Below, one piece after another: positions 1 through 11,149 of a stretch of 64,000 bases of DNA. Within the stretch, counting starts at the first letter, position 1; each line of letters opens with the position of its first letter. The notes under the pieces are model-generated. The model was not told the DNA's origin. It was given only the letters and a program-made list of their open reading frames with translations, and ran no database searches. This DNA comes from Phallusia mammillata. Its lineage: Eukaryota > Chordata > Ascidiacea > Phlebobranchia > Ascidiidae. The DNA lies in NCBI GenBank assembly GCA_003260075.1, contig QLIY01000817.1:1-64000 (forward strand), written 5' to 3'. A program made the position numbers and the translations under genes.

Positions 1-1290
1 GAAAAAACCCTAAGGCTATAGCCTTTCCGTTTTTTCGAATTTTGGGGGGCAAAAAATCGAAGAAAAATCCGGTTTTCGATGGTCCGGAATATTCCAGTTT
101 CAAACTGGTTTAAACCGGTTTCTGCCTCATAGCGAATATTCCAGTTTCAAACCGGTTATGACCGGTTTCTGCCTTCTACCGAACCTCCAAACATTAAACC
201 GGATTTGAAAATCGAAAATTTTGACCCGATTTTTGAAAAAACCCTGTTTCTAAAATCGAAAATTTTGACCCGATTTTTGAAAAAAACCTAAGGCTTGAAA
301 ATCGAAAATTTTGACCCGATTTTTGAAAAAAACCTAAGGCTACTTTGACCCGATTTTCGAAAAAACCCTAAGGCTATAGCCTTTCCGTTTTGGACCCGAT
401 TTTTGAAAAAAACCTAAGGCTATAGCCTTTCCGTTTTTTCCAATTCTGGGGGACAAAAAATCAAAGAAAAATCCGGTTTTCGGTGGGTTTTCACCGGAAT
501 ATTCGTTTCACATCGAATCCGGTTTTCGGTAGGTTTTCGCCGGAATATTCCAGTTTCAAACTGTTTTTGACCGGTTTCTGCCTCCTACCGAACCTCCAAA
601 CCGGTTTAAACCACAAAACCGGTTTCTGCCTCCACCGAACCTCCAAACCGGTTTAAACCGGTTTCTCCAAACCGGTTTAAACCAGTTTCTAAAATCGAAA
701 ATTTTGACCCGATTCTTTTAAACCGGATTTGAAAATCGAAAATTTTGACCCGATTTTTGAAAAAACCCTGTTTCTAAAATCGAAAATTTTGACCCGATTT
801 TTGAAAAAAACCTAAGGCTTGAAAATCGAAAATTTTGACCCGATTTTTGAAAAAAACCTAAGGCTACTTTGACCCGATTTTCGAAAAAACCCTAAGGCTA
901 TAGCCTTTCCGTTTTGGACCCGATTTTTGAAAAAAACCTAAGGCTATAGCCTTTCCGTTTTTTCCAATTCTGGGGGACAAAAAATCAAAGAAAAATCCGG
1001 TTTTCGGTGGGTTTTCACCGGAATATTCGTTTCACATCGAATCCGGTTTTCGGTAGGTTTTCGCCGGAATATTCCAGTTTCAAACTGTTTTTGACCGGTT
1101 TCTGCCTCCTACCGAACCTCCAAACCGGTTTAAACCACAAAACCGGTTTCTGCCTCCACCGAACCTCCAAACCGGTTTAAACCGGTTTCTGTTTCTGCCT
1201 CCTACCGAACCTCCAAACCGGTTTAAACCGGTTTTTAAAATCGAAAATTTTGACTCGATTTTTGAGAAAACCCTAAGGCTATACACAACA
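1..1290. repeat. AACCGGTT-rich tandem repeat, 524-bp period
   Basis: Sequence from about 195-660 recurs at about 719-1185, an offset of 524 bp. Smaller sub-repeats are built from the palindrome AACCGGTT, from AAAATCGAAAATTTTGACCC and from CCTAAGGCTATAGCC. Only two large units are visible and the left one runs to the window edge, so the array may continue outside. The short open frame inside it is an accident of the repeat. It looks like satellite or subtelomere-type DNA, but no telomeric hexamer array is present. Confidence 0.85.
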
Positions 1291-1299
1291 CAAACAAAC

Positions 1300-3330
1300 A
1301 TTAACTTGTCCAGTAATGGCTATTTGCAAGGTAATATGGTTGCAGTATTTGAGTAAAAGGCAACTTCGACTGAATATTACACAACAGTAAAATCATAATA
1401 AAAAACTTAAATCAGTCGCTGCATTTTATTGCTTATTGTATAGTAGCGTTTCTTAGTAACACGCATCTTCATTCTCTTTGTCCATTTATAGCTGATGATT
1501 CAATAGTAAAGCTTGTTGCATCGTACAGAAAAGCATCAAAAGTAATGAAGTAAAGCAAGTGAAAAACCCACAAAGTTTTATTGAAAATTGTTTTTAATTT
1601 TCTTACATTCCAAGTAAATAGAAAAATGAGGTAATAAAGGACGTCTGTGTGTTATATTTCATTTCAACTGTCACTGCCTAAATTAATTGTCAGTTTATTA
1701 TTATCATGGATTGTATGTTTTTGACCATACCTTGCACAGGACCAAATACTTCAAAGTTGTGAAGTAAATAATCTCTCAAATAACTGAATTGGAAATTGGA
1801 TCCCTTCAAGTAACGTATACCAAGGTGAAACAACAATGTACATGTGACCACGTGTGCATTCAGTCCCGTTTAATTTAAACTGAAGCCCTAACCCGGCACG
1901 AACCAGTATAATTTAATCATAACTCCCTACTGACATTTATCTTCTCCATAATATTATAGCAGGTTCCCAATAAAGAAAAGTAAAACCTTGTTTTCACTTA
2001 TATTCATGTTCTCGCGACAAAAAAACAAATGCAATATATATATTAAAGAAAGGTGTTTGTCATAAACAGTATTCAGACTAGCAGCAAACCGCGCAATTAA
2101 AATTCAAACACAATACTTACATAGATAGTATAGCTTGACTAAGAGTTCGCCTAACATAAAATTTTGTCACGGATATACAAACATTGCTTAAATTTCTTTA
2201 CCGATGATAATTTAAAGACAAAATTACAACACTGTTCCCATACAATTGTAATAAGCCTCGAGACCAGCAAAGTAAAACGTACAAGTTGTAATCGATAACA
2301 GACAAAACAGGAGACCACGACGATATGGCACATACATAAAAGCAGCAAAAGACACCGCTGGGTAGTTTTGGTTTAATTTTGTTATGTTGCAATGTTGGTT
2401 AATAGCAGCGCTTACACTAAGTTACACGTTGGATAGTTTTTGCCACACACGTATGATAAAGGTAGTATACCAGCAAAGAGCAGTGCGAACTAGACGTATC
2501 AAGCACAACATTGTCAATAATCAGTAAGCGATAATATGCATAAATTCCATGTAATACATGCACAAGCACAATTAAACAGAGATACACAAAACTTTTAAAG
2601 CAACGGTTTTGTGAAAACAAAGTATAAATGAGCAAGTTTACAAAGCGCCATTTTAGTGGTGATTCGGTTAAATGAATTACAAGCATATTATGCCTAGCAG
2701 CGATAATTTATTCTTTGGTTAAATGATATTACGTCTCATCGATGCAGTAATCGACATTTGGCAAATTAGTAACAATTTAATAATGTGTTAGTTGACCGAA
2801 CAAGATATATTCTAAACATAACTACATAGCGCCTCCAGCGGAACCATGATCGCGATATAAACAGAAATTAAGGGCTATGAAAAAAATTACGATATTTCAT
2901 GCAATGTTTGCCTATGCACAATATCAACCACTAAACACCAATCATCGAAGCATAATTAAGACACAGAAGTATTGGTGATTTAAATATAGAGAAATTATTT
3001 CGGTTTATCAGTCGATATGAATAAAAATTAATAGAATAGAATACCATTTCAAATTAGTAAATTATAATTACAATACATATAAACATCACATAAACTTGTT
3101 GCATGCATGTTTAAATTACATATCTGTAAAAAGCTCTAATTATCGTTTCTGGCACAAATAAAACGCACATAAACACATCGCGACAAAAACCACACGCTGC
3201 GCTGTTATCAAAACCAATAGTCCGAACTTTAACAACGCCTCTGCGTTTACATTCACAACTTCTGGTGTGAAATATAGCGGCAACGCCTCGTACCGTTCAG
3301 CAGTCAAAAATTGTTGAAGCAGTTTCGCTA
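1300..3330. other. AT-rich intergenic DNA, no gene seen
   Basis: Short open frames occur on both strands, but none has recognisable domains, splice pattern or codon bias. I see no RNA gene or transposon termini here. Confidence 0.5.
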
Positions 3331-3345
3331 CCGTCTGCATACACA

Positions 3346-3787
3346 TGACGTCAGAAACATACGTCACTGTGATGTAAGAGTTCGGTACAGCAGAAAGTCT
3401 CCTGGGGACGATGACGTCACGTTTTTTCGACATAGTGACGTAATATGTTGCGATGGCGAAATGAAATGCACGTTCGGATTGTCGATGACGTCACCCGATT
3501 TTCATCACTATGACGTAGGATGTTGCGTTGGGTGTTGCCAGAACGAGGGTGATGACGTCAGGGGGCAATCCCCCCCCCCACGTCAGAAACATACGTCACT
3601 GTGATGTAAGAGTTCGGTACAGCAGAACGTCTCCTGGGGACGATGACGTCACGTTTTTTTCGACAGATTGACTTAAGATGTTGCGAAATGAAATGCTCGT
3701 TCGGATTTTCGATGACGTCACGCGATTTTCATCACTATGACGTAGGATGTTGCGTTGGGTGTTGCCCGAACGACGGTGATGACGTCA
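3346..3787. promoter_or_regulatory. Array of perfect CRE palindromes (TGACGTCA)
   Basis: Seven perfect TGACGTCA octamers start at 3346, 3412, 3486, 3553, 3644, 3713 and 3780, spaced 66-74 bp apart apart from the step across the C-run. TGACGTCA is the consensus site for CREB/ATF bZIP factors. The second half (3580 onward) repeats the first half after a 10-C run at 3570-3579, so part of the count may be an assembly duplication. The first four sites stand on their own. It could be an enhancer or simply a minisatellite whose unit contains the motif. Confidence 0.55.
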
Positions 3788-4199
3788 GGGGACAATTCCA
3801 GCGATGAGAGGCTGTCCTTTGTCGGATACCAAAGTAGTGGGGAATGTCTCTGAAAAATAAAGAAATTGGTTTTAAACACTGAACCAAACAAATATCGTTC
3901 GTTAAATGCAAGCCAAAGGGCTTATGTACACAGACAACATAGGTTTAATGTTTATTTACACCTTCGATATGATTCCTAAATAATTAACTTGTATAAATTT
4001 TGGTTACCTTTTGCCTTTGTGTAAAATATTGTTTTGATCTTCGTCGTTTGCTTGCTCGACCTATGACGTCATTCAAGGGTTCAGCATCTGAAAAGCAAAT
4101 GAAAATTTATTAAACACGTGTTTAGGTATATCAGGGGGCATAAAAGCGAGCAATAATAAACGTCGACATACATACATTTGTTTTTTCCAAATGCCAGTT

Positions 4200-5200
4200 T
4201 TTTCCTTATTACTTTATATTTCAGCAGTCATATGCCAAGTAGAATCTGTAAAACAGAAAACCTAATTTTCTAAACCTACTGAAGCCTTAGGAATCTGAAA
4301 AACAAAAACAGAGTTTGGTAAACCTGCAAATGAGAAAAAAGGTTAATTACTAAAAATAACCTATAAAACAGAAGAGTCTATGACAGTCTTAAAATGTTGT
4401 TTATTTTAACATTAGGAATTCCTAAAAACCTTAACTCTGTGAACAAAACAAAGTTTGGTTAAACCTGCAAAACGAAAACACTTAACTAACATGCTTCTTT
4501 TCCTATAACCTACAAAACAGCAAAATGTTTTTTACAACTTTTAAAGGTGAATCCCAAATCTGAAAAACAAAACAAGTAAAATGATAAGTTTATGCAAACT
4601 CTTAAATCAGAAAAATAGGTGTTGAAGATAAAATGTGAAAATAAATCAAAACCTGAAAACAAAACAAAGGGTTAGGAGATTTTATTTAACAAAGGTTTTC
4701 GAAATCTGAAAAACAAAGCAAATCGTTATCCCTGTGGAAAAATATTAAAACCTGAAAAACAAAAACAGAGCAAGTTTAAACCTGTAAAAAGGTTATTTGC
4801 TGTAAAACAAAACAGGAGGTCAATAACAACACATATTTCAGAATACCTGATGAATCCTGAATTGCAATTTGTTGTTTTGCATATTTCACATAAATTTTAT
4901 CCCAGTGCCAATGTTGTAACTCCTGCTCTGAAAAACACAAACACAATTAGATTCTGGAATTTAACGAGCAAAATAACATTCCCCCCCCCCTCCCTGTGGA
5001 AAAATATTAAAACCTGAAAAACAAAAACAGAGCAAGTTCAAACCTGTAAAAATGTAAAAAGATTATTTGCTGTAAAACAAAACAGGAGGTCAATAACAAC
5101 ACATATTTCAGAATACCTGATGAATCCTGAATTGCAATTTGTTGTTTTGCATATTTCACATAAATTTTATCCCAGTGCCAATGTTGTAACNATAAATAAA
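4200..5200. repeat. Degenerate A-rich minisatellite
   Basis: The segment is built from imperfect copies of phrases such as CCTGAAAAACAAAACA and GGTAAACCTGCAAA, at irregular spacing of tens of bases. Sequence from about 4729 to 4920 is repeated after the C-run at 4981-4990, ending in a single N at 5191. No coding potential is visible. Confidence 0.65.
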
Positions 5201-7250
5201 ATCCACACAAAAATAAGTTTGACCAGCAAAAAGGGAAAATGGGGACTTTTTATTCGGCAAAAATTTTCGTTATTGTAAAAACTATATTGCAAATAACATG
5301 AGTTATTAAATCACATGTCTGATATCCAAGTCGCAGCCTCTTCTTAGTGAAGAAAACTTTGAAACGGATGTACAAGCATGGATAATACAAGCTGGTCAAA
5401 ACCCGAAAAAAATCCACAACGTCCCTAATTTTACAGTTAGCATAGGCGCAAAGGTTTGTTTAAAAGGACAGTAACGTTTTAAGGCGTATATCTCAACAAC
5501 ACTGTGTCACTGTCCTNATTCTTTGAACGAGGAAGACGCCCCCCCCCCCCGTGTTTCTATGCGCACCTTATTTTAGCTAAAGCCATTTAGCAACGCACCA
5601 CACCTAACTAAAAATCGATCTAAGATAGGTCCCTACGTGGCGCGCGAATCCCAAACGTACCCCACCTATGTTACCTAACCTAACCTTAGTTAATGAGTGC
5701 CCCTGTAAATCTAGCCCTAGCGCCAACTTGCTGAAATGGTAGCACTCCTACAGACTTGGACCATTCTTTGAACGAGGAAGACGTCCTTTACGGGTCCACC
5801 TCGAACAAAGAATAGGTCACTCAACCCTAGCGCCAGTTAACCTAAGTTAGGCCTAACAATTCCGCTATCCCGGTTGACCCACGACAGACTCCTATATTTA
5901 CATACAAATTAATAATTGAAGTTGAAGAAAATGGTGATAAATGAAGGTTGACGGGTTTGTAGAGTAGAAGAACTTCGGATTCTGTAAACAAAGTAGAAGT
6001 TATGTAAAGTGCAGACTGTGGTACTAATTGTGATCATCCAAAGGCCCTAAGCATAAACGCGCGTAGCAGGTTTCACAATCGGCGCCGATTTCAAACAGCG
6101 CACCTACATGTGTGACGTCACAAAGCCCAAAGCGCGTTGCCACAGCCTTGTGCAAGGAACTGTTTTGCTAGCTTTTATAGTTGCTGTTTAGGTTAGGCTT
6201 GTAATCCCAGCATAACTAAGGCAATGCTATTTATAAAAAATGCTATTAATTACCTAGCTTTCTATACATATCGAGGATTCAGATAAAATATGTAACAAAA
6301 CATTAGTTTGGAATAAATTAGTGCACTCAAATAACCCCATCCTTTTCAACATTATATACTTAGGTTTGTAACTTTAGGACAACAAAGAAATTGATTTATA
6401 AATAACGCCCTTAACTATCTAACATTTTCGTAGTACATATTTATAATTATAATCCAGTTCAAATATGCCACACAACTCTAATTAAAAACAAAGCCCCATG
6501 GCTATGAAAAGTTTACACATAATTACCAATACCTTCATGCTTAACATTATTATCGCAATACTTCCTATTATGTGGTAAAATGAATGAAACAGAACTTGGA
6601 TTTACCTTGTTACTTCTTGATGCTACCACCTCCGCACGCCTCAAACACCACGAGACAAATGACTTTGTCAGGAATGACTTTGGCACGGGAAAAAAACTTA
6701 AAGATCGCTGATTGGTTGTGTCTAGTCATGCGGATCAATTGCTGATGTGACACAAGAAAACAATTGGGGAGCAAAATTTTTGGTGATTTATTTCGAAAAA
6801 AGAATTCATTTTAGTGTAAATTTTACGTTAATTTTCGTTACGTTATTCGATTGTAGTTCAGGTTTAAATGCGACAATTAACAACAAAAATTTATAATTCT
6901 TAATTAATAAAGTTGTCGATAACTTAGAAATTTTAAACCCTTATGTTGTTGTAAAGAATTGATCACAAACACGTGCGGCACGACCCTTGGCCCTTTTGAC
7001 GTTCCAACACATTTAACCGTTACCTTATATATCAACTAAATTTGTAAGTTTTAATGTAAAAATACAATAAGTAGATTAAAATATTAAATTTACTTGATGA
7101 AAAACGCGGTCATGCGTTTCCTCATATAGTAACAATAATATAATTGTGGTTCTGAAAATATGAAGAACTTGAAGTAGAAATAACCAAAATCGAAAAAAAA
7201 TGTTTCTCTGTTTGTCATGAATTGATTCCTGATTTTGATCCTAATTGAGA
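5200..7250. other. Intergenic DNA, no gene seen
   Basis: No supportable gene. An N at 5517 and a C-run at 5539-5549 mark a junction whose left flank (CATTCTTTGAACGAGGAAG) recurs at about 5762, suggesting a mis-join. Confidence 0.45.
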
Positions 7251-7257
7251 TAATGAG

Positions 7258-7345
7258 AAGAGTTTATTTCGCTTGGTGAATGTAAGCATAGCCCCACAAT
7301 TGCAAATCACCAAGCCGGAAATAGCTGCGCAACGTTAAAACGTTA
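7258..7345 (-). repeat. SINE-like repeat ('CGCTTGGTGAA' family), copy 1
   Basis: Read on the minus strand this has TTTCCGGCTTGGTGA, an AT-rich middle and CACCAAGCGAAATAAACT. The same unit appears at 17930-18002, 32883-32967, 39425-39502, 48066-48155 and 52519-52600, several copies ending in tandem ACTCA. A short tandem tail of this kind is typical of a retroposed SINE/LINE 3' end. Confidence 0.7.
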
Positions 7346-8545
7346 TAGAGTGCGAAACAATGAAGGGCACAAATGGTGGATAATGGCACAACGCGCAGCA
7401 GCTACACTGTATTATCAAGCGTTATGTGATTTTGGAGTAGAAAGACAGAGAACACCGATAAAGCTTAAAAATCTATTTCTAATTCTCGTTTTGTTGGAGA
7501 GAGCAGTGTAGTAAATACCTGAAAGGATTGTAAAACTATGTCTACCCGAAAAAGATTTCTTAATCTGAGGTCCATAGTTTACCTCTGAAATATAACATTG
7601 CAACAAAGCGCGTCGCTAGATGCCGCTAAAGTGCAGATTTTAAAGACTTTTTGGACGTTGAGCGATTTTTTTGCAATCAGACACATTGCTTTGTGAAACG
7701 TTTCTACAAATTTTAAAGTTATTTGAACATGCTGTCTTAAGCTTTGGTGATATTCTCCAAGTGAAAATGAAGATAGGTTATTTCAATTATTTTATCCAGT
7801 CTTTGTTTTCTAAAGTGATAAAACAAACCTTTTTGAGAATCATCCATTTATATTGTAAAAACTGCGTTTGTAAATTTGTGTTGTCTCACATCTAAACAAA
7901 CTGCGGCCCATAGAAACCAAGACCGAAACAAATATTTCGTTTTGTTACGTCACCTGATGAGAAAGCTTTGTTTATATTGTGACGTCATACAATCCTTTAA
8001 ATTTAGAACATATCGATTATTCCAACAGCTTATGCGTAATTATCGCAATTGCACCCAATTTAATGACGTCAATTTTGGTTCATGAATACTATTGTTACGT
8101 AATAGTGCGATAGACGCTATTCCTTATGACGCAACATAGACCTATGTTTTACATAAGAACTAAATTATAGATAGCATTGATCGGTTTTGGCTATGAAATT
8201 ATTATCATAAAAACTAATGTAACATCAGCTTTCGAAAGTTAGAAATACATGCGATGTCTACCATACGATTTCTTTTGTAATATTGTTTATATTTTGATAC
8301 AAAAACAATAATTTGAAATGAAGTAAAAAATGTTCTTGATATACCCTTGATAATAATACAACATAAAACTAGTTTTGAACTGTTTTCCTTAGGCAAAAAT
8401 ATGTTCCAGGGTACAATTTTACTATTCGTATGTTTTGTTCCGCGTATGGGCCATAGACCTTGCGACCAACTGATAGCTAAGTTTGTGTGTGAAGGCCCAG
8501 CATCACCTTCGGGTCAAAAGTTTTTTGTGCTGTATCCTAAAATCT
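7345..8545. other. Intergenic DNA, no gene seen
   Basis: Short open frames only, with no recognisable domains; scattered TGACGTCA motifs (for example near 7979 and 8063). Confidence 0.4.
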
Positions 8546-8800
8546 TTTGGATTAACACACACATAACTTTTACATTGAATTAACGATTTTGAAACAATTA
8601 CTACAGCTTTAGGTTCAGTGGGTTAGATGTAGTGTATTGGGAGCAATGTTTCATTAAACCAGTGGTTCCCCCCCCCCCTTTGGATTAACACACACATAAC
8701 TTTTACATTGAATTAACGATTTTGAATCAATTACTACAGCTTTAGGCTCAGTGGGTTAGATGTAGCGTATTGGGGGCAATGTTTCATTAAACCAGTGGTT
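8546..8800. repeat. Direct duplication across a C-run
   Basis: The stretch from TTTGGATTAACACACACATA at 8546 to the start of a MITE occurs twice, with the first copy cut off inside the MITE terminus by a 10-C run at 8668-8677. The copies are near-identical. I read this as an assembly or haplotype join rather than biology. Confidence 0.75.
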
Positions 8801-9028
8801 CCTAACTTTTTTCGACGAATTCCTCTCTATGCAATTCAAAACATTTTTATTCCACCCTAATATACTGCATATAATAGATGTTAAACCATACAAAGATCAT
8901 TTAAAATTGGGTCTTTTCAGATTTTCACAGGTTATATTCCCAGAGCTTAAGTATCTATTTACAGACAGTATTTAAAAAAGGTAATTTCCCCTCAAGTTTT
9001 GAAATTCCTCCCCGGTTGGGAACCACTG
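8793..9028. mobile_element. hAT-type MITE with 8-bp target duplication
   Basis: The element begins CAGTGGTTCCTAAC and ends GTTGGGAACCACTG, imperfect terminal inverted repeats of the hAT type. It is flanked by an exact 8-bp direct repeat CATTAAAC (8785-8792 and 9029-9036), the target-site length hAT transposases make. At 236 bp with no coding frame it is non-autonomous. Confidence 0.88.
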
Positions 9029-9036
9029 CATTAAAC

Positions 9037-10560
9037 AATGGACCTGATTATGAAATTGCGCCAAATTGAAGCAACTTGCAAAATCCTGGGTAGAGTACAA
9101 ATTAAAAACTTCCCTGGAAAATTTTCAAACCAGTGCTATGTTGAGCAGGTCGTATTCCATTGCGTCGTGTCAGCGAAAGTAAACACTGTATTTGCCAAAT
9201 ATGGGCAGGGTACATACGTCATTCGTTCGCTTCTCGTTTTACACGCAACACAGGGTGATCAGCGATAACGTTACAAGTCAGCTGACTTATTGGCGTGTCC
9301 CTTACTAAAATGATATCATACCACTGGGCTGTAAGCAAACACTGGACATGGTGTATTTAGTGTTATGAAACAAATCACTACCAATATTAAACAGCTGTCT
9401 TGATCGCCAAATATGGTTTTGTATTAATAGGCTACTGCAGGGTTTTAAATGCTCAATTTGATTGATGTTTGTGAAATTGGGTTTTCAAATCACTTAAGCT
9501 TTGTTAATTGGAAACTGAGGATTATTACAAATGTGATGGATTGTTTAATTATCATCTTGGTGGGTAAAATACCTTTTAAATTACTGTGGGCTTCAATAGG
9601 GCCGGTTTACTAAGATTTTTTGCTTGACTATGTTTTACCATTTGATTTTTTTATGATTCCATCCTTTACCATTTTGAATTTTTTATGATTCCGACCATAT
9701 TGTCAAAAGTATAGTCTTTTATGTTGCAATTACTACGGCATTCAAATTGGTTAAATCATTACTGGTGTGGTAATATAGTTTCTAATAAAACTTACATATG
9801 TAATTATGCCAAATCGCGGGCAGAGTAAGAACAATTGAGTCATTCTGTACCATAAACAGAGTTATGTACGTCACAATTATGGAACAATGGCACAGTTTAT
9901 GAATTACACTCGAATAGAATATGACGTAACAATAGGTTTAGAGCTGCAGAAAAATTTGTATATTTCCAGGAAAAATACAAAAGACACAAAATACAAAACA
10001 AAAACCACCGAAGCGTATGACTATAATTACCGATGACGTAATTGGGTTATTGTGAGCAAACAATAGCACGACGGGACGACGTAATCATGGTCTGTTTGAA
10101 TAACGCTTAGCGCCCCTTAGCTGGTTTAAGCCACAAGCAACTGCCTTTTTCGGTACGTTTGTTTTGTAAAATGGATTTTGGTTAAGCTGAAAGTGGGCAG
10201 TCTTTAAATCTGTCCAAGGTAATTGGTAATTTCATGGTATGATTTTACAATTTACATCATTGCAGGTCATTTTCTAAAAGAATTGTTTATTTTTTTCTGA
10301 CTTTCATAAGATTTGGTAAATACCTTACTATTTAAACACGACTAATTTTGGATTTGTTACAGGGCAGTTTGTCGTATAGTCACGAGATTTATAACACAAC
10401 CATACTTAGCTTATTCCAAGAATAGCGCACAAAAATAAATTCGCATCCACTATAAATGTTGCAACAAACGTCTTAAAAATAGTCGCGAGATTAAATTGGT
10501 AACGAGCATTACGTTTTTTGGTTAAATTTTACCAACATTACGACATTGCACGAATTAGCG
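9037..10560. other. Intergenic DNA, no gene seen
   Basis: Nothing recognisable on either strand beyond AT-rich sequence and short fortuitous frames. Confidence 0.4.
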
Positions 10561-10930
10561 CTACAGACCAATCTTGCATCAACTCAGGCAAACCTTTTCC
10601 AATGACTTCCTGATTTGAGTCATAGCTCCCTCTGGGCCTCAATTCTCCAAAATGAACAGATTAGGTCGGGGTTGACAACCGCTTTTATCGTAAATAACAT
10701 GTGCAGTGTTTTTTTAAGGTGTTTGGGGGGACCGATACGGTCCCCCAAATTTCTCCAGCGGTTTCCCAAAATAATTCGTAAATGCACTAAGGGCTCTTTT
10801 TGGTATTTAAATGAAACACTTGGGTCTTTAAAACTACTTAGCAGTCACCCAAACCAAACCTTAAAAAAAAGTCTCTTAAAACTACTTAGCGGTCACCCAA
10901 ACCAAACCTTAGAAAAACCCTGAACAGGTG
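10560..10930. repeat. Interspersed repeat with short hairpin
   Basis: The phrase around 10595-10640 (AATGACTTCCTGATTTGAGTC...GCTCCCTCTGGGCCT) recurs, diverged, at about 13838-13876. A perfect GGGGGACCG/CGGTCCCCC hairpin lies near 10725-10746. The flanking text (GTGTTTTTTTAAGGTGTTT, GGTTTCCCAAAAT) reappears in reverse complement at about 24117-24175. A dispersed repeat, family unknown to me; the 102-residue frame across it is not credible as a gene. Confidence 0.5.
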
Positions 10931-11149
10931 CAGTGCAAACCAACATTGCCCTTCAAACTCCTGAGGTTTTGTGGTCAGGGAAGACTTTTCCAGCTCTTGT
11001 TTGTTGCTTCATTATATGTAAATCATATGAAAACGCGGTAAAGAAAAGGCTCAGTGAAATGCATTTGATATTAAAATTGTTAAGATGTTTTACACGTCCT
11101 GAAATCTTAAATGTTGGACGCTGTAATAAAAAATCTGTTAGTTAATTTG

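Noticed and set aside
3140-3433. Minus-strand 97-codon frame with a hydrophobic C-terminus
   Set aside because: Its N-terminal half lies in the CRE-containing repeat and the hydrophobic part has no family match; probably chance.
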